Source of the DNA: Thiemannella venezuelensis
GTDB lineage: Bacteria > Actinomycetota > Actinomycetes > Streptosporangiales > Streptosporangiaceae
NCBI RefSeq assembly: GCF_014203605.1
Contig: NZ_JACHJJ010000009.1
Coordinates: 186,001-250,000, forward strand
Reading direction: 5' to 3'
DNA length: 64,000 nucleotides
Made by a program: the position numbers and the translations under genes. A model generated the notes under the pieces. The model did not search any database. It was not told the origin of the DNA and saw only the letters and a list, made by a program, of their open reading frames with translations. Shown one piece after another: positions 49,400 through 57,728 of this stretch (position 1 is the stretch's first letter; the number at the start of each line of letters is the position of its first letter).

Positions 49400-51134
49400 G
49401 GCGCACCTCCACGTCCCCGACGCCGGCCTTGACGGTCAGCACGACGGTCGCGACCTCGCCCTCCGGGGTCACCTCGGGCTCCAGGACCTTCTCGTACCGG
49501 ATGTCGGCACCTCCCTGCACCGAATGGTCGATCTGGACATCACCGAACTTCGCGTGCCCGGTGACCTCGGCCCGGACGGTCGGCGGCAGGATCACGGTGA
49601 TCTCGCCGACCGAGACGGACGCCTCGACGACGGTCCGCGAACCCGGTGCGAACGTCAGGTCGCTCAGGTCCAGGGTGCCCTCGCCGACCCCCACCGCGTA
49701 GTTCCCGGAGAGCTCGGAGAGCGAGGCTGGGACCCAGTCGTAGCTGCCGAACCGCTTGGGCATGTCACTCAGGGCGGACCCCGTGACCAGGGCGAGCGCG
49801 ACGACGGTGCCGGCGGCCACCAGGGCGGCTCCCCGGCCGAACCAGGCGGCGACCAGGAGCCCGCCGCCGATGGTGATGAGCGCCGCACTCCCGACGACCG
49901 TCATGTTCACCGATCCCGAAGCGGACTGGACCGCCATGATGATCCCTCCAACGATCAGGGCCATGAGTATCGTGATCGACCCGACGAACGACCGGGGCGC
50001 CCTCGGCCGGGGCGCCGGCTGCGCCCGCGCGCCGTATGCGGCGAGGTCGTAGGGAGACTGCGAGACCGGACCCCTGCGCGGGTCCAGCGGCCGGTAGGGG
50101 CCGTAGGGGGCGAAGGGCTCGCCGGAGGAGTCGAACGAGGGCGCCGTCCTGGCGTAGGGGCCCGGCGTCCCGTGGGGGGCGTAGGGCGGCCGGGACGGAC
50201 CAGGCCCCCACGGGGCGGCCCCCTCGCGCGAGGTGCCCTCGGACGGGGGCGCGTCCGTCCCGGAGGCCGTCTCGCCGGTCAGGCGGGCGCGGGTCGCGGC
50301 CATCCGGGCGTGCGCCGCGGCGATCGCCTCCTCGACGATGCGGGTCCGCTCGGCGGGATCCTGGACGGGCCCGGCCGCGGCTGCGGGTGCGGGCTCGGCC
50401 GTGGGTGCGGTGGCGGCTGCGGCTGCGGGTGCGGCCGTGGGTGCGGTGGCAGGGGTGCCGGCCGGAGGGTACGGCTCGGCGGAGACGGGCACCGGCGGGT
50501 ACGGCTCGGCCGGAGGACGGGTCCCGGCATACGGGTCCGCGACGGCCGAGGGGACGCCGGAGGGGACGGGCGGCGAGGCGGGCGGGGCGAACGCGCCGGG
50601 CCGGTGCTCCGGCCCGGGAGCGGCCTTCGGGCCGGCGCGGCGCCCGCTCCGGAGCCGCTCGGGCAGCGTCCGGGCCAGCGCCAGGATGTCGACGCCGCGC
50701 GCGTGCGCGGCGAGCAGGGCGACGGCGAACGTGGTGCCCACCACGATGCTGGCGGCCCCGATGCCGCCGGAGCTCACGTTGATGGCCAGGCCGAAGCCGA
50801 AGACGCCGGTCAGCAGGGCCATGACGGTCTCGCCGTCGAAGTCGCGCCGGGTCCACTGCTCGATGTGGCCCGGGGCGCCGTTCGTCTCCCGCATCAGCAG
50901 GAACGCCGCGATGTAGAGCATGACGCCGACACCCGAGGCGAGCACCAGCATCGCGAAGCCGACCCGGAACAGCACCGGGTCGATCCCGGTGTGACGGCCC
51001 AGGCCGGCGCAGACCCCGGTCAGCATGCGGCCCTCGTCGCTGCGGCGGAGCCTGCGCGGCTCACCGGCGGCGGTGGCGGGCGGCGAGTCGGGCAGGGGGC
51101 TCGCCGGGTCCTGGGCGTTCCCGGTGTCGTTCAT
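49389..51134 (-). CDS. PspC-domain protein with LiaF-like C-terminal domain
   Basis: A 581-residue membrane protein. A PspC domain (about 40-100) starts RMLTGVCAGLGRHTGIDPVLFRVGFAML. A long Pro/Ala-rich disordered cytoplasmic linker follows (about 165-385, many PYPP and AAAP repeats). Several helices follow (SITILMALIVGGIIMAVQ, AALITIGGGLLVAAWFG, AALVAAGTVVALALVTG). The C-terminal LiaF/toast-rack-like domain has VGVGEGTLDLSDL, VEASVSVGEITVILPP, and ends DVEVRRAA. LiaF proteins inhibit their cognate kinase. The start at ATG 51134 is close to the PspC domain; a longer frame would start in the opposite gene's promoter. It is divergent from the kinase gene over a shared dyad. Confidence 0.86.
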   Translation of the reverse strand: MNDTGNAQDPASPLPDSPPATAAGEPRRLRRSDEGRMLTGVCAGLGRHTGIDPVLFRVGFAMLVLASGVGVMLYIAAFLLMRETNGAPGHIEQWTRRDFDGETVMALLTGVFGFGLAINVSSGGIGAASIVVGTTFAVALLAAHARGVDILALARTLPERLRSGRRAGPKAAPGPEHRPGAFAPPASPPVPSGVPSAVADPYAGTRPPAEPYPPVPVSAEPYPPAGTPATAPTAAPAAAAATAPTAEPAPAAAAGPVQDPAERTRIVEEAIAAAHARMAATRARLTGETASGTDAPPSEGTSREGAAPWGPGPSRPPYAPHGTPGPYARTAPSFDSSGEPFAPYGPYRPLDPRRGPVSQSPYDLAAYGARAQPAPRPRAPRSFVGSITILMALIVGGIIMAVQSASGSVNMTVVGSAALITIGGGLLVAAWFGRGAALVAAGTVVALALVTGSALSDMPKRFGSYDWVPASLSELSGNYAVGVGEGTLDLSDLTFAPGSRTVVEASVSVGEITVILPPTVRAEVTGHAKFGDVQIDHSVQGGADIRYEKVLEPEVTPEGEVATVVLTVKAGVGDVEVRRAA

Positions 51135-51163
51135 GGTCCCATCGTGGCCCCTGCCGCGGCCCC

Positions 51164-51244
51164 GGCGCATCGGGGACACCCCTGAGCCGTCCCGGAGGAG
51201 GGGGCGCCTTCTCAGGGACGGGCCAGGGGAAGTCCCGATGCGCC
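51164..51244. promoter_or_regulatory. Nested inverted repeats in the divergent PspC promoter
   Basis: GGCGCATCGGG at 51164-51174 pairs with CCCGATGCGCC at 51234-51244 (11 bp). Inside it CCCTGAG at 51180-51186 pairs with CTCAGGG at 51211-51217 (7 bp). The arms lie symmetrically about the middle of the 136-base divergent region. The likely reader is the LuxR-type regulator encoded at 52652. Confidence 0.65.
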
Positions 51245-51270
51245 CGGTCCCGCCGCCGTGTGACGATGAC

Positions 51271-52521
51271 ATGGCTATGACTGATCGACAGACGTCGCGC
51301 GGACCCGCCGCCGCGGACACGACACCTCACGACGCGGCGCCCGCGGCCGTCGGCGAGGCGGGCTTCCCCCGCCTCCTGCGGCTGGTGGAGGGACGGCTGG
51401 TGGCGGGGGTCGCCCAGGGCGTCGCGGCCCAGCTCCGGCTCGACCCGGTCGTGCTGCGGCTGGCCTTCGTGCTGCTCACCGTGCTGGACGGGATCGGCGC
51501 CGTGGTCTACGCGGCGCTGTGGATGTTCACCCCGCGCGCGCCGTACGAGGGCCGGGATCCCGGGCGGGACTGGAGCCAGGTCGCCGCCTACGGCGCGATC
51601 GGCCTGGCGCTGCTCGCCCTGCGCTGGCTCACCGGCGCCTCGACGGGCGGGATCGGGGCGTGGCCGATCGCGATCGGCGGGATCGGCTCGCTGATCCTCT
51701 GGCAGCAGGCCGACCCGGACCGGCGGCAGCGCTGGATGGACTCCACCGTCGGGCAGGCGCGCAAGAGCAGGGTCCGCACGTTCGCCGGCCTGGTGCTCGT
51801 GGTCGTCGGCGCGATCGGGTTCCTCGCCGCCAACGACGAGCTGGACCAGGCCCGCCCCGGCATCGTGTTCACGCTCGTGGTCGTGGGCGGCGTCGCGCTC
51901 ATCGCCGCCCCCTGGCTGGCGGGCCTGTGGAAGGAGCTGCAGCGCGAGCGGCGCGAGCGCATCCGGCAGGAGGAGCGGGCCGAGTTCGCCGCGCACGTGC
52001 ACGACTCCGTGCTGCACACGCTGACGCTGATCCAGCGCAACGCGCACGACTCCCGCGAGGTGATGCGGCTCGCCCGCTCCCAGGAGCGCGAGCTCCGCAA
52101 CTGGCTCTACCAGCCGAAGCAGGACGCCGACGCCTCGGTCGCCGCGGCCGTGCGGCGGGCCGCGGCCGAGGAGGAGGACGCCCACGGGGTGCCCATCGAG
52201 GTGGTCTGCGTGGGAGACTGCCCGCTGACGCCCGAACTGTCCGCCATGATGCAGGCCGCGCGTCAGGCCATGGTCAACGCCGCGAAGTACTCCGAGTCGC
52301 CGGTCGTCTCCGTCTACGCGGAGGTGGAGCCGGGCGAGGTCACCGTCTTCGTCCGGGACCGGGGTGTCGGCTTCGACATGAGCGAGGTGCCCGAGGACCG
52401 GATGGGCATCCGCCAGTCGATCATCGGCAGGATGGAGCGGAACGGCGGCAGCGCCCGGGTGCGGACCGAGCTCGGCGAGGGTACGGAAGTGATGTTGACC
52501 ATGAAGCTGGAGAGCTCGTGA
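51271..52521 (+). CDS. PspC-domain sensor histidine kinase (NarL/LiaS type)
   Basis: A 416-residue membrane kinase. An N-terminal PspC domain (LLRLVEGRLVAGVAQGVAAQLRLDPVVL) is followed by helices to about 240. The dimerisation domain contains AHVHDSVLHTLTLIQRNAHD, with the phospho-acceptor His near residue 247. The HATPase domain has ARQAMVNAAKYSESP and DRGVGFDMSE. ATG at 51271 (or 51277) lacks an obvious Shine-Dalgarno. It faces the PspC/LiaF-like gene, and the response regulator is 130 bases downstream, giving a LiaFSR-like cell-envelope stress system. Confidence 0.9.
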   Translation: MAMTDRQTSRGPAAADTTPHDAAPAAVGEAGFPRLLRLVEGRLVAGVAQGVAAQLRLDPVVLRLAFVLLTVLDGIGAVVYAALWMFTPRAPYEGRDPGRDWSQVAAYGAIGLALLALRWLTGASTGGIGAWPIAIGGIGSLILWQQADPDRRQRWMDSTVGQARKSRVRTFAGLVLVVVGAIGFLAANDELDQARPGIVFTLVVVGGVALIAAPWLAGLWKELQRERRERIRQEERAEFAAHVHDSVLHTLTLIQRNAHDSREVMRLARSQERELRNWLYQPKQDADASVAAAVRRAAAEEEDAHGVPIEVVCVGDCPLTPELSAMMQAARQAMVNAAKYSESPVVSVYAEVEPGEVTVFVRDRGVGFDMSEVPEDRMGIRQSIIGRMERNGGSARVRTELGEGTEVMLTMKLESS

Positions 52522-52651
52522 TCCGGGACCCGGCGCGGTGCCGCGCGTGCGGGCCGTACGGGCGGGGTGCCGGACGGGTGCGCGGGCCGCAGGACGGTCG
52601 GCGGGGCGGCGGGGCCGCCGGGGGAACGAACGAGGATCGGTGAGGAAGCGC

Positions 52652-53290
52652 ATGGGCAACATCAGGGTTCTGATCGTCGACGACCACCGGCTGTTCCGCT
52701 CGGGGGTCCGCGCCGAGCTGGGCGACTCCATCGAGGTGATCGGCGAGGCCGAGGACGTGGAGTCCGCGGTGCGGACGATCGCCGAGCTCCAGCCCGACGT
52801 CGTCCTGCTCGACGTGCACATGCCCGGCGGCGGCGGGCAGGAGGTGCTCCGCCGGGTCCTGGGGGCCGGCTCGCAGGTGCGTTTCCTCGCCCTGTCGGTC
52901 TCCGACGCGGCCGAGGACGTCATCGGCGTGATCCGCGGCGGCGCCCGGGGCTACGTCACCAAGACGATCAGCGGCCGGGAGCTCACCGACGCGATCCGCC
53001 GGGTGGCCGAGGGCGACGCGGTCTTCTCCCCGAGGCTGGCCGGGTTCGTGCTGGACGCCTTCGCCTCCACCGAGGCCCCGCCGATCGACCCCGAGCTCGA
53101 CTCGCTGACCCAGCGCGAGCGCGAGGTGCTGCGCCTGATCGCCCGGGGCTACGCCTACAAGGAGATCGCCAAGGAGCTGTTCATCTCGGTCAAGACGGTC
53201 GAGACGCACGTCTCGTCCGTGCTGCGCAAGCTCCAGCTCTCCAACCGCCACGAGCTCTCCCGCTGGGCCACCGCCCGCCGTCTGGTCTAG
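52652..53290 (+). CDS. LuxR/NarL-family response regulator
   Basis: A 212-residue regulator. The receiver domain has Asp10-Asp11, phosphorylated Asp54 in LLDVHMPGG, and the Lys of YVTKTI. The C-terminal HTH is LTQREREVLRLIARGYAYKEIAKELFISVKTVETHVSSVLRKL. It is the partner of the kinase upstream. AGGAAG precedes the ATG; a GTG at 52640 would add four residues. Confidence 0.93.
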   Translation: MGNIRVLIVDDHRLFRSGVRAELGDSIEVIGEAEDVESAVRTIAELQPDVVLLDVHMPGGGGQEVLRRVLGAGSQVRFLALSVSDAAEDVIGVIRGGARGYVTKTISGRELTDAIRRVAEGDAVFSPRLAGFVLDAFASTEAPPIDPELDSLTQREREVLRLIARGYAYKEIAKELFISVKTVETHVSSVLRKLQLSNRHELSRWATARRLV

Positions 53291-53330
53291 GTTCTGTACG
53301 GCTTGCGCCTTCTGTGCGACTCTGCGAGAT

Positions 53331-54797
53331 ATGGGTCGCGACGTTCCCGCCATGGTGTTCAGCCGGGAGGACCGGCGACGGTACCGGGACAAGATCCGCA
53401 GGTGTCTGGACGTCCTCGCCCAGATGCTGTGCGACTCCCGGTTCGACTTCGACCAGCCCAAGGCCGGGCTGGAGATCGAGCTCAACCTCGTGGACGAGCG
53501 CGGCGGGCCTGCGATGCGCAACGCCGAGGTGCTGGCGGCCATCGCCGAGCCCGACTGGGCCACCGAACTGGGGCAGTTCAACGTCGAGATCAACGTCATG
53601 CCCGAGTCCCTCGCGGGGGACGGCGCCGTGCGGCTGGAGAACGGGGTCAGGGACCGGCTCAACCACGCGGAGGAGCGGGCGCGCACGGTCGGCGGGCGCA
53701 CCCTGCTGATCGGCGTCCTGCCCACGCTGCGGGAGGAGGACCTCAACGAGGGCACGCTCTCGGCCAACCCCCGCTACCGGCTGCTCAACGAGCAGATCTT
53801 CGCGGCCCTGGGCGAGGACCTGCACCTGCTCATCGAGGGGGACGAGGTCCTCGACACCTACGCCGACAGCATCGCCCCCGCCTCCTGCACCAGCACCCAG
53901 CTCCACCTCCAGGTCGGTCCCGAGGAGTTCGCCGCGCACTGGAACGCGGCGCAGGCCGTCGCGGGCGTGCAGGTGGCGGTGGCGGCCAACTCGCCGTTCG
54001 TGTTCGGCCGGCGGCTCTGGCAGGAGACCAGGATCCCGCTGTTCCAGCAGGCCGTCGACACCCGCACCGCCGAGCTGAAGGCCCAGGGCGTGCGGCCGAG
54101 GGTGTGGTTCGGCGAGCAGTGGATCACCTCGGTCTTCGACCTGTTCGAGGAGAACGTACGGTACTTCTCCGCACTGCTGCCGCTGTGCGAGGAGGCAGAC
54201 CCGGCCGAGGAACTCGCCCGCGGGGCGACCCCGGGACTGGACGAGCTCACCCTGCACAACGGGACCGTCTACCGGTGGAACCGGCCGGTCTACGCGACCG
54301 TGGAGGGCGTCCCGCACCTGCGGGTGGAGAACCGGGTGCTCCCCGCGGGCCCGACGGTCGCCGACATCGCGGCCAACGCCGCCTTCTACTACGGGCTCAT
54401 GCGCGTGCTGCCGCACGCCGAGCGCCCGGTGTGGACGCGCATGACCTTCGGGACGGCCGGGGAGAACCTGACCACCGCCGCCCGCCGCGGGATGGAGGCC
54501 CGCCTCTACTGGCCGGGGCTGGGCGAGGTGCCCGCCGCCGAGCTGGTCCTGCGCCACCTGCTCCCGCTCGCCTACGAGGGGCTGGACCTGTGGGGGGTCG
54601 ATCCCGGCCCCAGGGACCGGCTGCTCGGCATCATCGAGCGGCGGTGCGTGACCGGGATGACCGGGGCACGCTGGCAGACCGAGGCGGTGGAGGCGCTGGG
54701 GAACCTCGACCGGCACGAGGCGCTGCGCCGCATGACCCTGCTCTACATGGAGCACATGCACGGCAACGAGCCCGTCCACACCTGGCCGGCGCCCTGA
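53331..54797 (+). CDS. Glutamate-cysteine-ligase (GCS2) family enzyme
   Basis: A 488-residue carboxylate-amine ligase. The family metal and ATP residues are in GLEIELNLVD (near 47) and ELGQFNVEINVMP (near 80). Further conserved features are STQLHLQVGP, NSPFVFGRRLWQETRIPLFQQ and VWTRMTFGTAGENLTTAARRG. Members join glutamate to cysteine or another amine. Actinobacteria often carry several of them, and here the amino acid partner cannot be named. The start is the ATG at 53331; ATG 53352 is nearer the domain. It has 40 bases to the regulator upstream but need not be coregulated. Confidence 0.82.
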   Translation: MGRDVPAMVFSREDRRRYRDKIRRCLDVLAQMLCDSRFDFDQPKAGLEIELNLVDERGGPAMRNAEVLAAIAEPDWATELGQFNVEINVMPESLAGDGAVRLENGVRDRLNHAEERARTVGGRTLLIGVLPTLREEDLNEGTLSANPRYRLLNEQIFAALGEDLHLLIEGDEVLDTYADSIAPASCTSTQLHLQVGPEEFAAHWNAAQAVAGVQVAVAANSPFVFGRRLWQETRIPLFQQAVDTRTAELKAQGVRPRVWFGEQWITSVFDLFEENVRYFSALLPLCEEADPAEELARGATPGLDELTLHNGTVYRWNRPVYATVEGVPHLRVENRVLPAGPTVADIAANAAFYYGLMRVLPHAERPVWTRMTFGTAGENLTTAARRGMEARLYWPGLGEVPAAELVLRHLLPLAYEGLDLWGVDPGPRDRLLGIIERRCVTGMTGARWQTEAVEALGNLDRHEALRRMTLLYMEHMHGNEPVHTWPAP

Positions 54798-55001
54798 ACC
54801 CGGGCGGCGCGGACGCCTCCCCGCGGCGCCCGGGCCCGGTGCTCGCGGTGCTGCCACCGGGTCCGGTGGCCGCGCTGCCGTCACCTGTCGCGAACTGGGG
54901 GTACGCCGCTGGGTGATTCGGGAATCCGCCGGAAGGCTGATGCCGCGGCGTTGCGGCCCGCCTAGTCTGAGGGCCGGTGATCCATCAGGGGGTGATGTCT
55001 C

Positions 55002-55265
55002 ATGCGGAGGACGGTCCGTGAGATCGGCTGGGCCGTACGGGGAGCCTGCCGTGGCAGCGACCCCGAGCTGTTCTTCCCGCCGGCGCCGTCGGTCGAGCAG
55101 GAGTCGCGGGCCAAGGCGGTCTGCGCCGGCTGCCCCGTGCTGGACGACTGCCGGGCCTATGCCGTACGGGCGGCGGAGCCGGAGGGGATCTGGGGCGGGC
55201 TCACGGTGAAGGAGCGCCGCGGCCTGCGCTTCCCGGCGGGGTGGCGGCAGCGGGCCGCGGGATGA
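55002..55265 (+). CDS. WhiB-family iron-sulfur regulator
   Basis: 87 residues with the four cluster ligands Cys16, Cys41, Cys44 and Cys50, and the GIWGG turn. A basic end (KERRGLRFP) follows. WhiB proteins bind [4Fe-4S] and work with the sigma subunit in redox or developmental control. The ATG has GGGGGTGAT upstream. A 204-base gap ahead likely holds its promoter, with TAGTCT near 54963 as a possible -10; no clear -35 was found. The CPBP gene follows seven bases after the stop. Confidence 0.93.
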   Translation: MRRTVREIGWAVRGACRGSDPELFFPPAPSVEQESRAKAVCAGCPVLDDCRAYAVRAAEPEGIWGGLTVKERRGLRFPAGWRQRAAG

Positions 55266-55272
55266 TCGTCCT

Positions 55273-56028
55273 ATGAAGGGAAACGGACCGGCCCGCCCGC
55301 GTACGGCGCCGGCGACGCTCGCCGGCGCGGTGGCCGTGCTGGCGGCGGCCAACGTGATCAACAACCGCCTCGCGCCCCGCCTGGCCCCGCTGACCTCGGC
55401 CGCGGCCACCGGCGCCCTGGTCGCGCTGGCCCGCGGGGACGGTCTCTCCTGGTCGGAGCTGGGATTGCGGGACGGCCCGCGCGGTCTGCGCATCGGCGGG
55501 GCGCTCGCCGCGGCGGTCGCCGCGGCCTACGGCGCGGGCATCGCGATCCCCGCCACCCGCCGGTTCTTCCGCGACGAGCGGGCGCTCTCCCTCTCGCGCG
55601 CCCGCGTGCTGGAGGAGGCGCTGCTCCAGGTGCCGGTCGGCACGGTCCTGCTGGAGGAGGCCGGTTTCCGCGGCGCGCTGTACGGCCTGCTCGCCCGCTC
55701 GCACGGGGAGGCCGCGGCCACCGTCGTCTCCTCGGCCCTGTTCGGCCTCTGGCACGTCCTGCCGGCGATCGACATGGCCGCCGCCAACCCCGCGCTGAGC
55801 GCCCTCGCCGCGGGGGAGGCCCCGGAGGACGGCCCGCCGGCCGGGCCGTCCCCGGCGGAGACGGCCCGGGTGGTGGCCGGGTCGGTGCTCTCCACCGGGC
55901 TGGCCGGGGTGCTCTTCTGCGTGCTGCGCCGTCACGGCGGCCTGGCCGCCCCCGCCCTCCTGCACACCGCCACCAACTCCCTCGGCTACCTGTTCGCCCG
56001 CCTCGCCCCGGCGGAGCCCCCCGCCTGA
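55273..56028 (+). CDS. CPBP-family intramembrane protease
   Basis: A 251-residue membrane protein of the CAAX protease/bacteriocin-processing type. Motifs in order are EEAGFRGALYG with the catalytic Glu-Glu and Arg, FGLWHVLPAI with His, and ALLHTATNSLGY with the last His and Asn. About six helices are seen. The substrate is unknown. It lies seven bases after the WhiB gene, so the two probably share a transcript. Confidence 0.88.
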   Translation: MKGNGPARPRTAPATLAGAVAVLAAANVINNRLAPRLAPLTSAAATGALVALARGDGLSWSELGLRDGPRGLRIGGALAAAVAAAYGAGIAIPATRRFFRDERALSLSRARVLEEALLQVPVGTVLLEEAGFRGALYGLLARSHGEAAATVVSSALFGLWHVLPAIDMAAANPALSALAAGEAPEDGPPAGPSPAETARVVAGSVLSTGLAGVLFCVLRRHGGLAAPALLHTATNSLGYLFARLAPAEPPA

Positions 56029-56342
56029 GGGGCGGCCGCCTCTCCTGCGAGACGACGCCGGTGCGCGGCGGGAGACCGGACCGCGGCGGAGGCCGGTCCG
56101 TCAGGGGCTCCCGGAGTCTTCACCGGTTGCGCGGCGCATTTCGCCGGTATCCGGTCTCCGCTGGAATGCCCAGGTCGGTGAGCACATCTGCGCCCCTGAC
56201 CCGTTCGGGGCGCCTCAACACTATTGAGTCAGCAAGGTCAACTGTTGTAAGTTCGGGCACGCGATCTTACCGGTCCCCGATCTCCGCAGGTCAAGTCCTG
56301 TGCGGCCATGATCGGGGTGCCGTCCCCCGTGGAAGGAAGACC
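56029..56342. other. Intergenic region of about 310 bases
   Basis: Contains the candidate promoter at 56224-56253 but no frame with convincing codon use. The part around 56210-56260 is A/T-rich by local standards. Confidence 0.6.
56224..56253 (+). promoter_or_regulatory. Candidate promoter of the small secreted protein
   Basis: TTGAGT (56224-56229), 18 bases, TAAGTT (56248-56253), resembling a sigma-70-type promoter, 90 bases before the ATG of the secreted protein. Confidence 0.45.
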
Positions 56343-56801
56343 ATGCGCTCTCGCTCGACCGTCATCACCGGAACCGTGATGACCCTGGCCTTCGGCGTGC
56401 TCTCGCCGGTGCCGATGAATGCGGCCGCCGCCGCCACCGGCACCGCCGTCACCGACGCCGCCGGCACCTCGGCGGCGCCCCTGTCCAGGATCCACAACCG
56501 GACCAACATCGCGATCACGGCCAGGAAGGACTGGACGTGCAGCACGGGCACCACCGGCAGCTCCAGCACCGGATGCGTCGGCGGGGCGAGCAGGACCGTC
56601 GCCGCCTACGACAAGACCCCTCTCACCGAGGACTGGGACGTCGTCCAGGTCGACGCCGGCTGGTGCTACAAGATCAAGTTCGTCATCCCGTTCAAGGAGT
56701 GGACGCTCACCTTCAACCAGGTCGGGCAGGGCAACCGGTACGTCAAGGTCGAAGACCACGCCGACGCGTACGTCACCAGCCAGAAGGCGGGCTCCTGCTG
56801 A
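56343..56801 (+). CDS. Small secreted protein of unknown function
   Basis: A 152-residue precursor with a signal peptide (MRSRSTVITGTVMTLAFGVL onward, Ala-rich cleavage area near 30). The mature protein of about 120 residues has four Cys, probably two disulfides (WTCST, GCVGG, WCYKI and the C-terminal KAGSC). It is rich in Thr, Lys and aromatic residues. I do not recognise the family; it might be a small adhesin, inhibitor or lectin. GGAAG precedes the ATG. Confidence 0.8.
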   Translation: MRSRSTVITGTVMTLAFGVLSPVPMNAAAAATGTAVTDAAGTSAAPLSRIHNRTNIAITARKDWTCSTGTTGSSSTGCVGGASRTVAAYDKTPLTEDWDVVQVDAGWCYKIKFVIPFKEWTLTFNQVGQGNRYVKVEDHADAYVTSQKAGSC

Positions 56802-56843
56802 GCCGGCCCGCGACGGCGCCCGAGGGCGCCTGAGGTCCTTCGC

Positions 56844-56923
56844 GGCCGCCCGGCGCGGCACCGCACGATCCGCGCGTGCGGCGCCGGGCGGCCGGAAGGC
56901 GGGGCCCTCCGGCCGGAGGGCCC
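56844..56923. terminator. Two consecutive terminator-like hairpins
   Basis: A 13-bp stem (56844-56856 with 56881-56893) is followed by a 10-bp palindromic stem GGGCCCTCCG (56902-56911 with 56914-56923). They lie between convergent genes and can serve both strands. The second has only two bases between its arms, so its top pairs would open to form a real loop. Confidence 0.7.
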
Positions 56924-56927
56924 GACG

Positions 56928-57677
56928 TCACGAGGGGCGGGCGGCCTGCTTCAGGTGGCCGCGGGCGACCAGTTCGACCGTGAGGAGGACGGCGATCGCC
57001 TCGGCCGCCAGCAGCGCGACCAGCACGACGAGCTGCACCACGCCCGCGTGGACCGGGTCGGCGCCGCCCAGGAGCATGCCCACGAACGCCCCCGGCAGGG
57101 TGACCAGGCCCACGGTCCGCGTCTGGTCCAGTGCGGGCACCAGCGCCTGGGCCGCCGCCGGGCGGCAGATCTCCAGGGCCGCGTCCCGGCCGGAGAAGCC
57201 CAGCGCGAGCGCGGCCTCGACCTCGCCGCGCCGCTGGGCCAGCTCGTCCAGTGCCCGCCGTCCCGCGAGCGCCGTGGCCGTCAGGCAGCCGCCGAGCAGG
57301 ATGCCGGCGACCGGGATCAGGGTGATGCCCTGCGGGGGGACGGTCCCGGTCCCAGCCAGGACCAGGAAGATCGGCCACGTGCCCGCGCCGACGGGGACGG
57401 CGGCCCACCAGGCGGCCCGGCCCGAGGCGATCCTTCGGCCCGCGGTCAGACTCGCCACGCCGTACATGACCAGCACGAACGCCGCCGCCGCGAATGCCCG
57501 CTCGACGGCCCAGACGATGATCAGCGAGACCGCGCCGAGCTGGACGGCGGCGCGCAGGCAGGCGGTGAGGACGGCGCGGGCGTGCCCGAGGCGGCCGAGC
57601 AGGGAGACGGCGGCCCCCGCGAGGGCGAGGAGGACGACGACGGCGGCGGTGACGGGAGAGACGGCGATGGTGCTCAC
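56928..57677 (-). CDS. UPF0014 / FetB-like ABC transporter permease
   Basis: A 249-residue permease with about seven helices. Motifs LRAAVQLGAVSLIIVW, ILLGGCLTATALAGRRALDEL, LALGFSGRDAALEICRPAAAQALVPALDQTRTVGLVTLPGAFVGMLLGG and the charged end fit the FetB/YbbM family. These pair with an ATPase (FetA); none is adjacent. The GTG at 57677 starts the family-typical length. An earlier frame from 57725 adds a cysteine-rich non-membrane stretch with no support. Confidence 0.85.
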   Translation of the reverse strand: MSTIAVSPVTAAVVVLLALAGAAVSLLGRLGHARAVLTACLRAAVQLGAVSLIIVWAVERAFAAAAFVLVMYGVASLTAGRRIASGRAAWWAAVPVGAGTWPIFLVLAGTGTVPPQGITLIPVAGILLGGCLTATALAGRRALDELAQRRGEVEAALALGFSGRDAALEICRPAAAQALVPALDQTRTVGLVTLPGAFVGMLLGGADPVHAGVVQLVVLVALLAAEAIAVLLTVELVARGHLKQAARPS

Positions 57678-57728
57678 GGGACAAGAGCATGTCCTACGCC
57701 CCGGGGTGCCGCGCGGAGGCCGCACGCG

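Noticed and set aside
53331-54797. EgtA or a defined glutathione/ergothioneine enzyme
   Set aside because: Only the GCS2 fold can be seen; no ergothioneine genes are adjacent.
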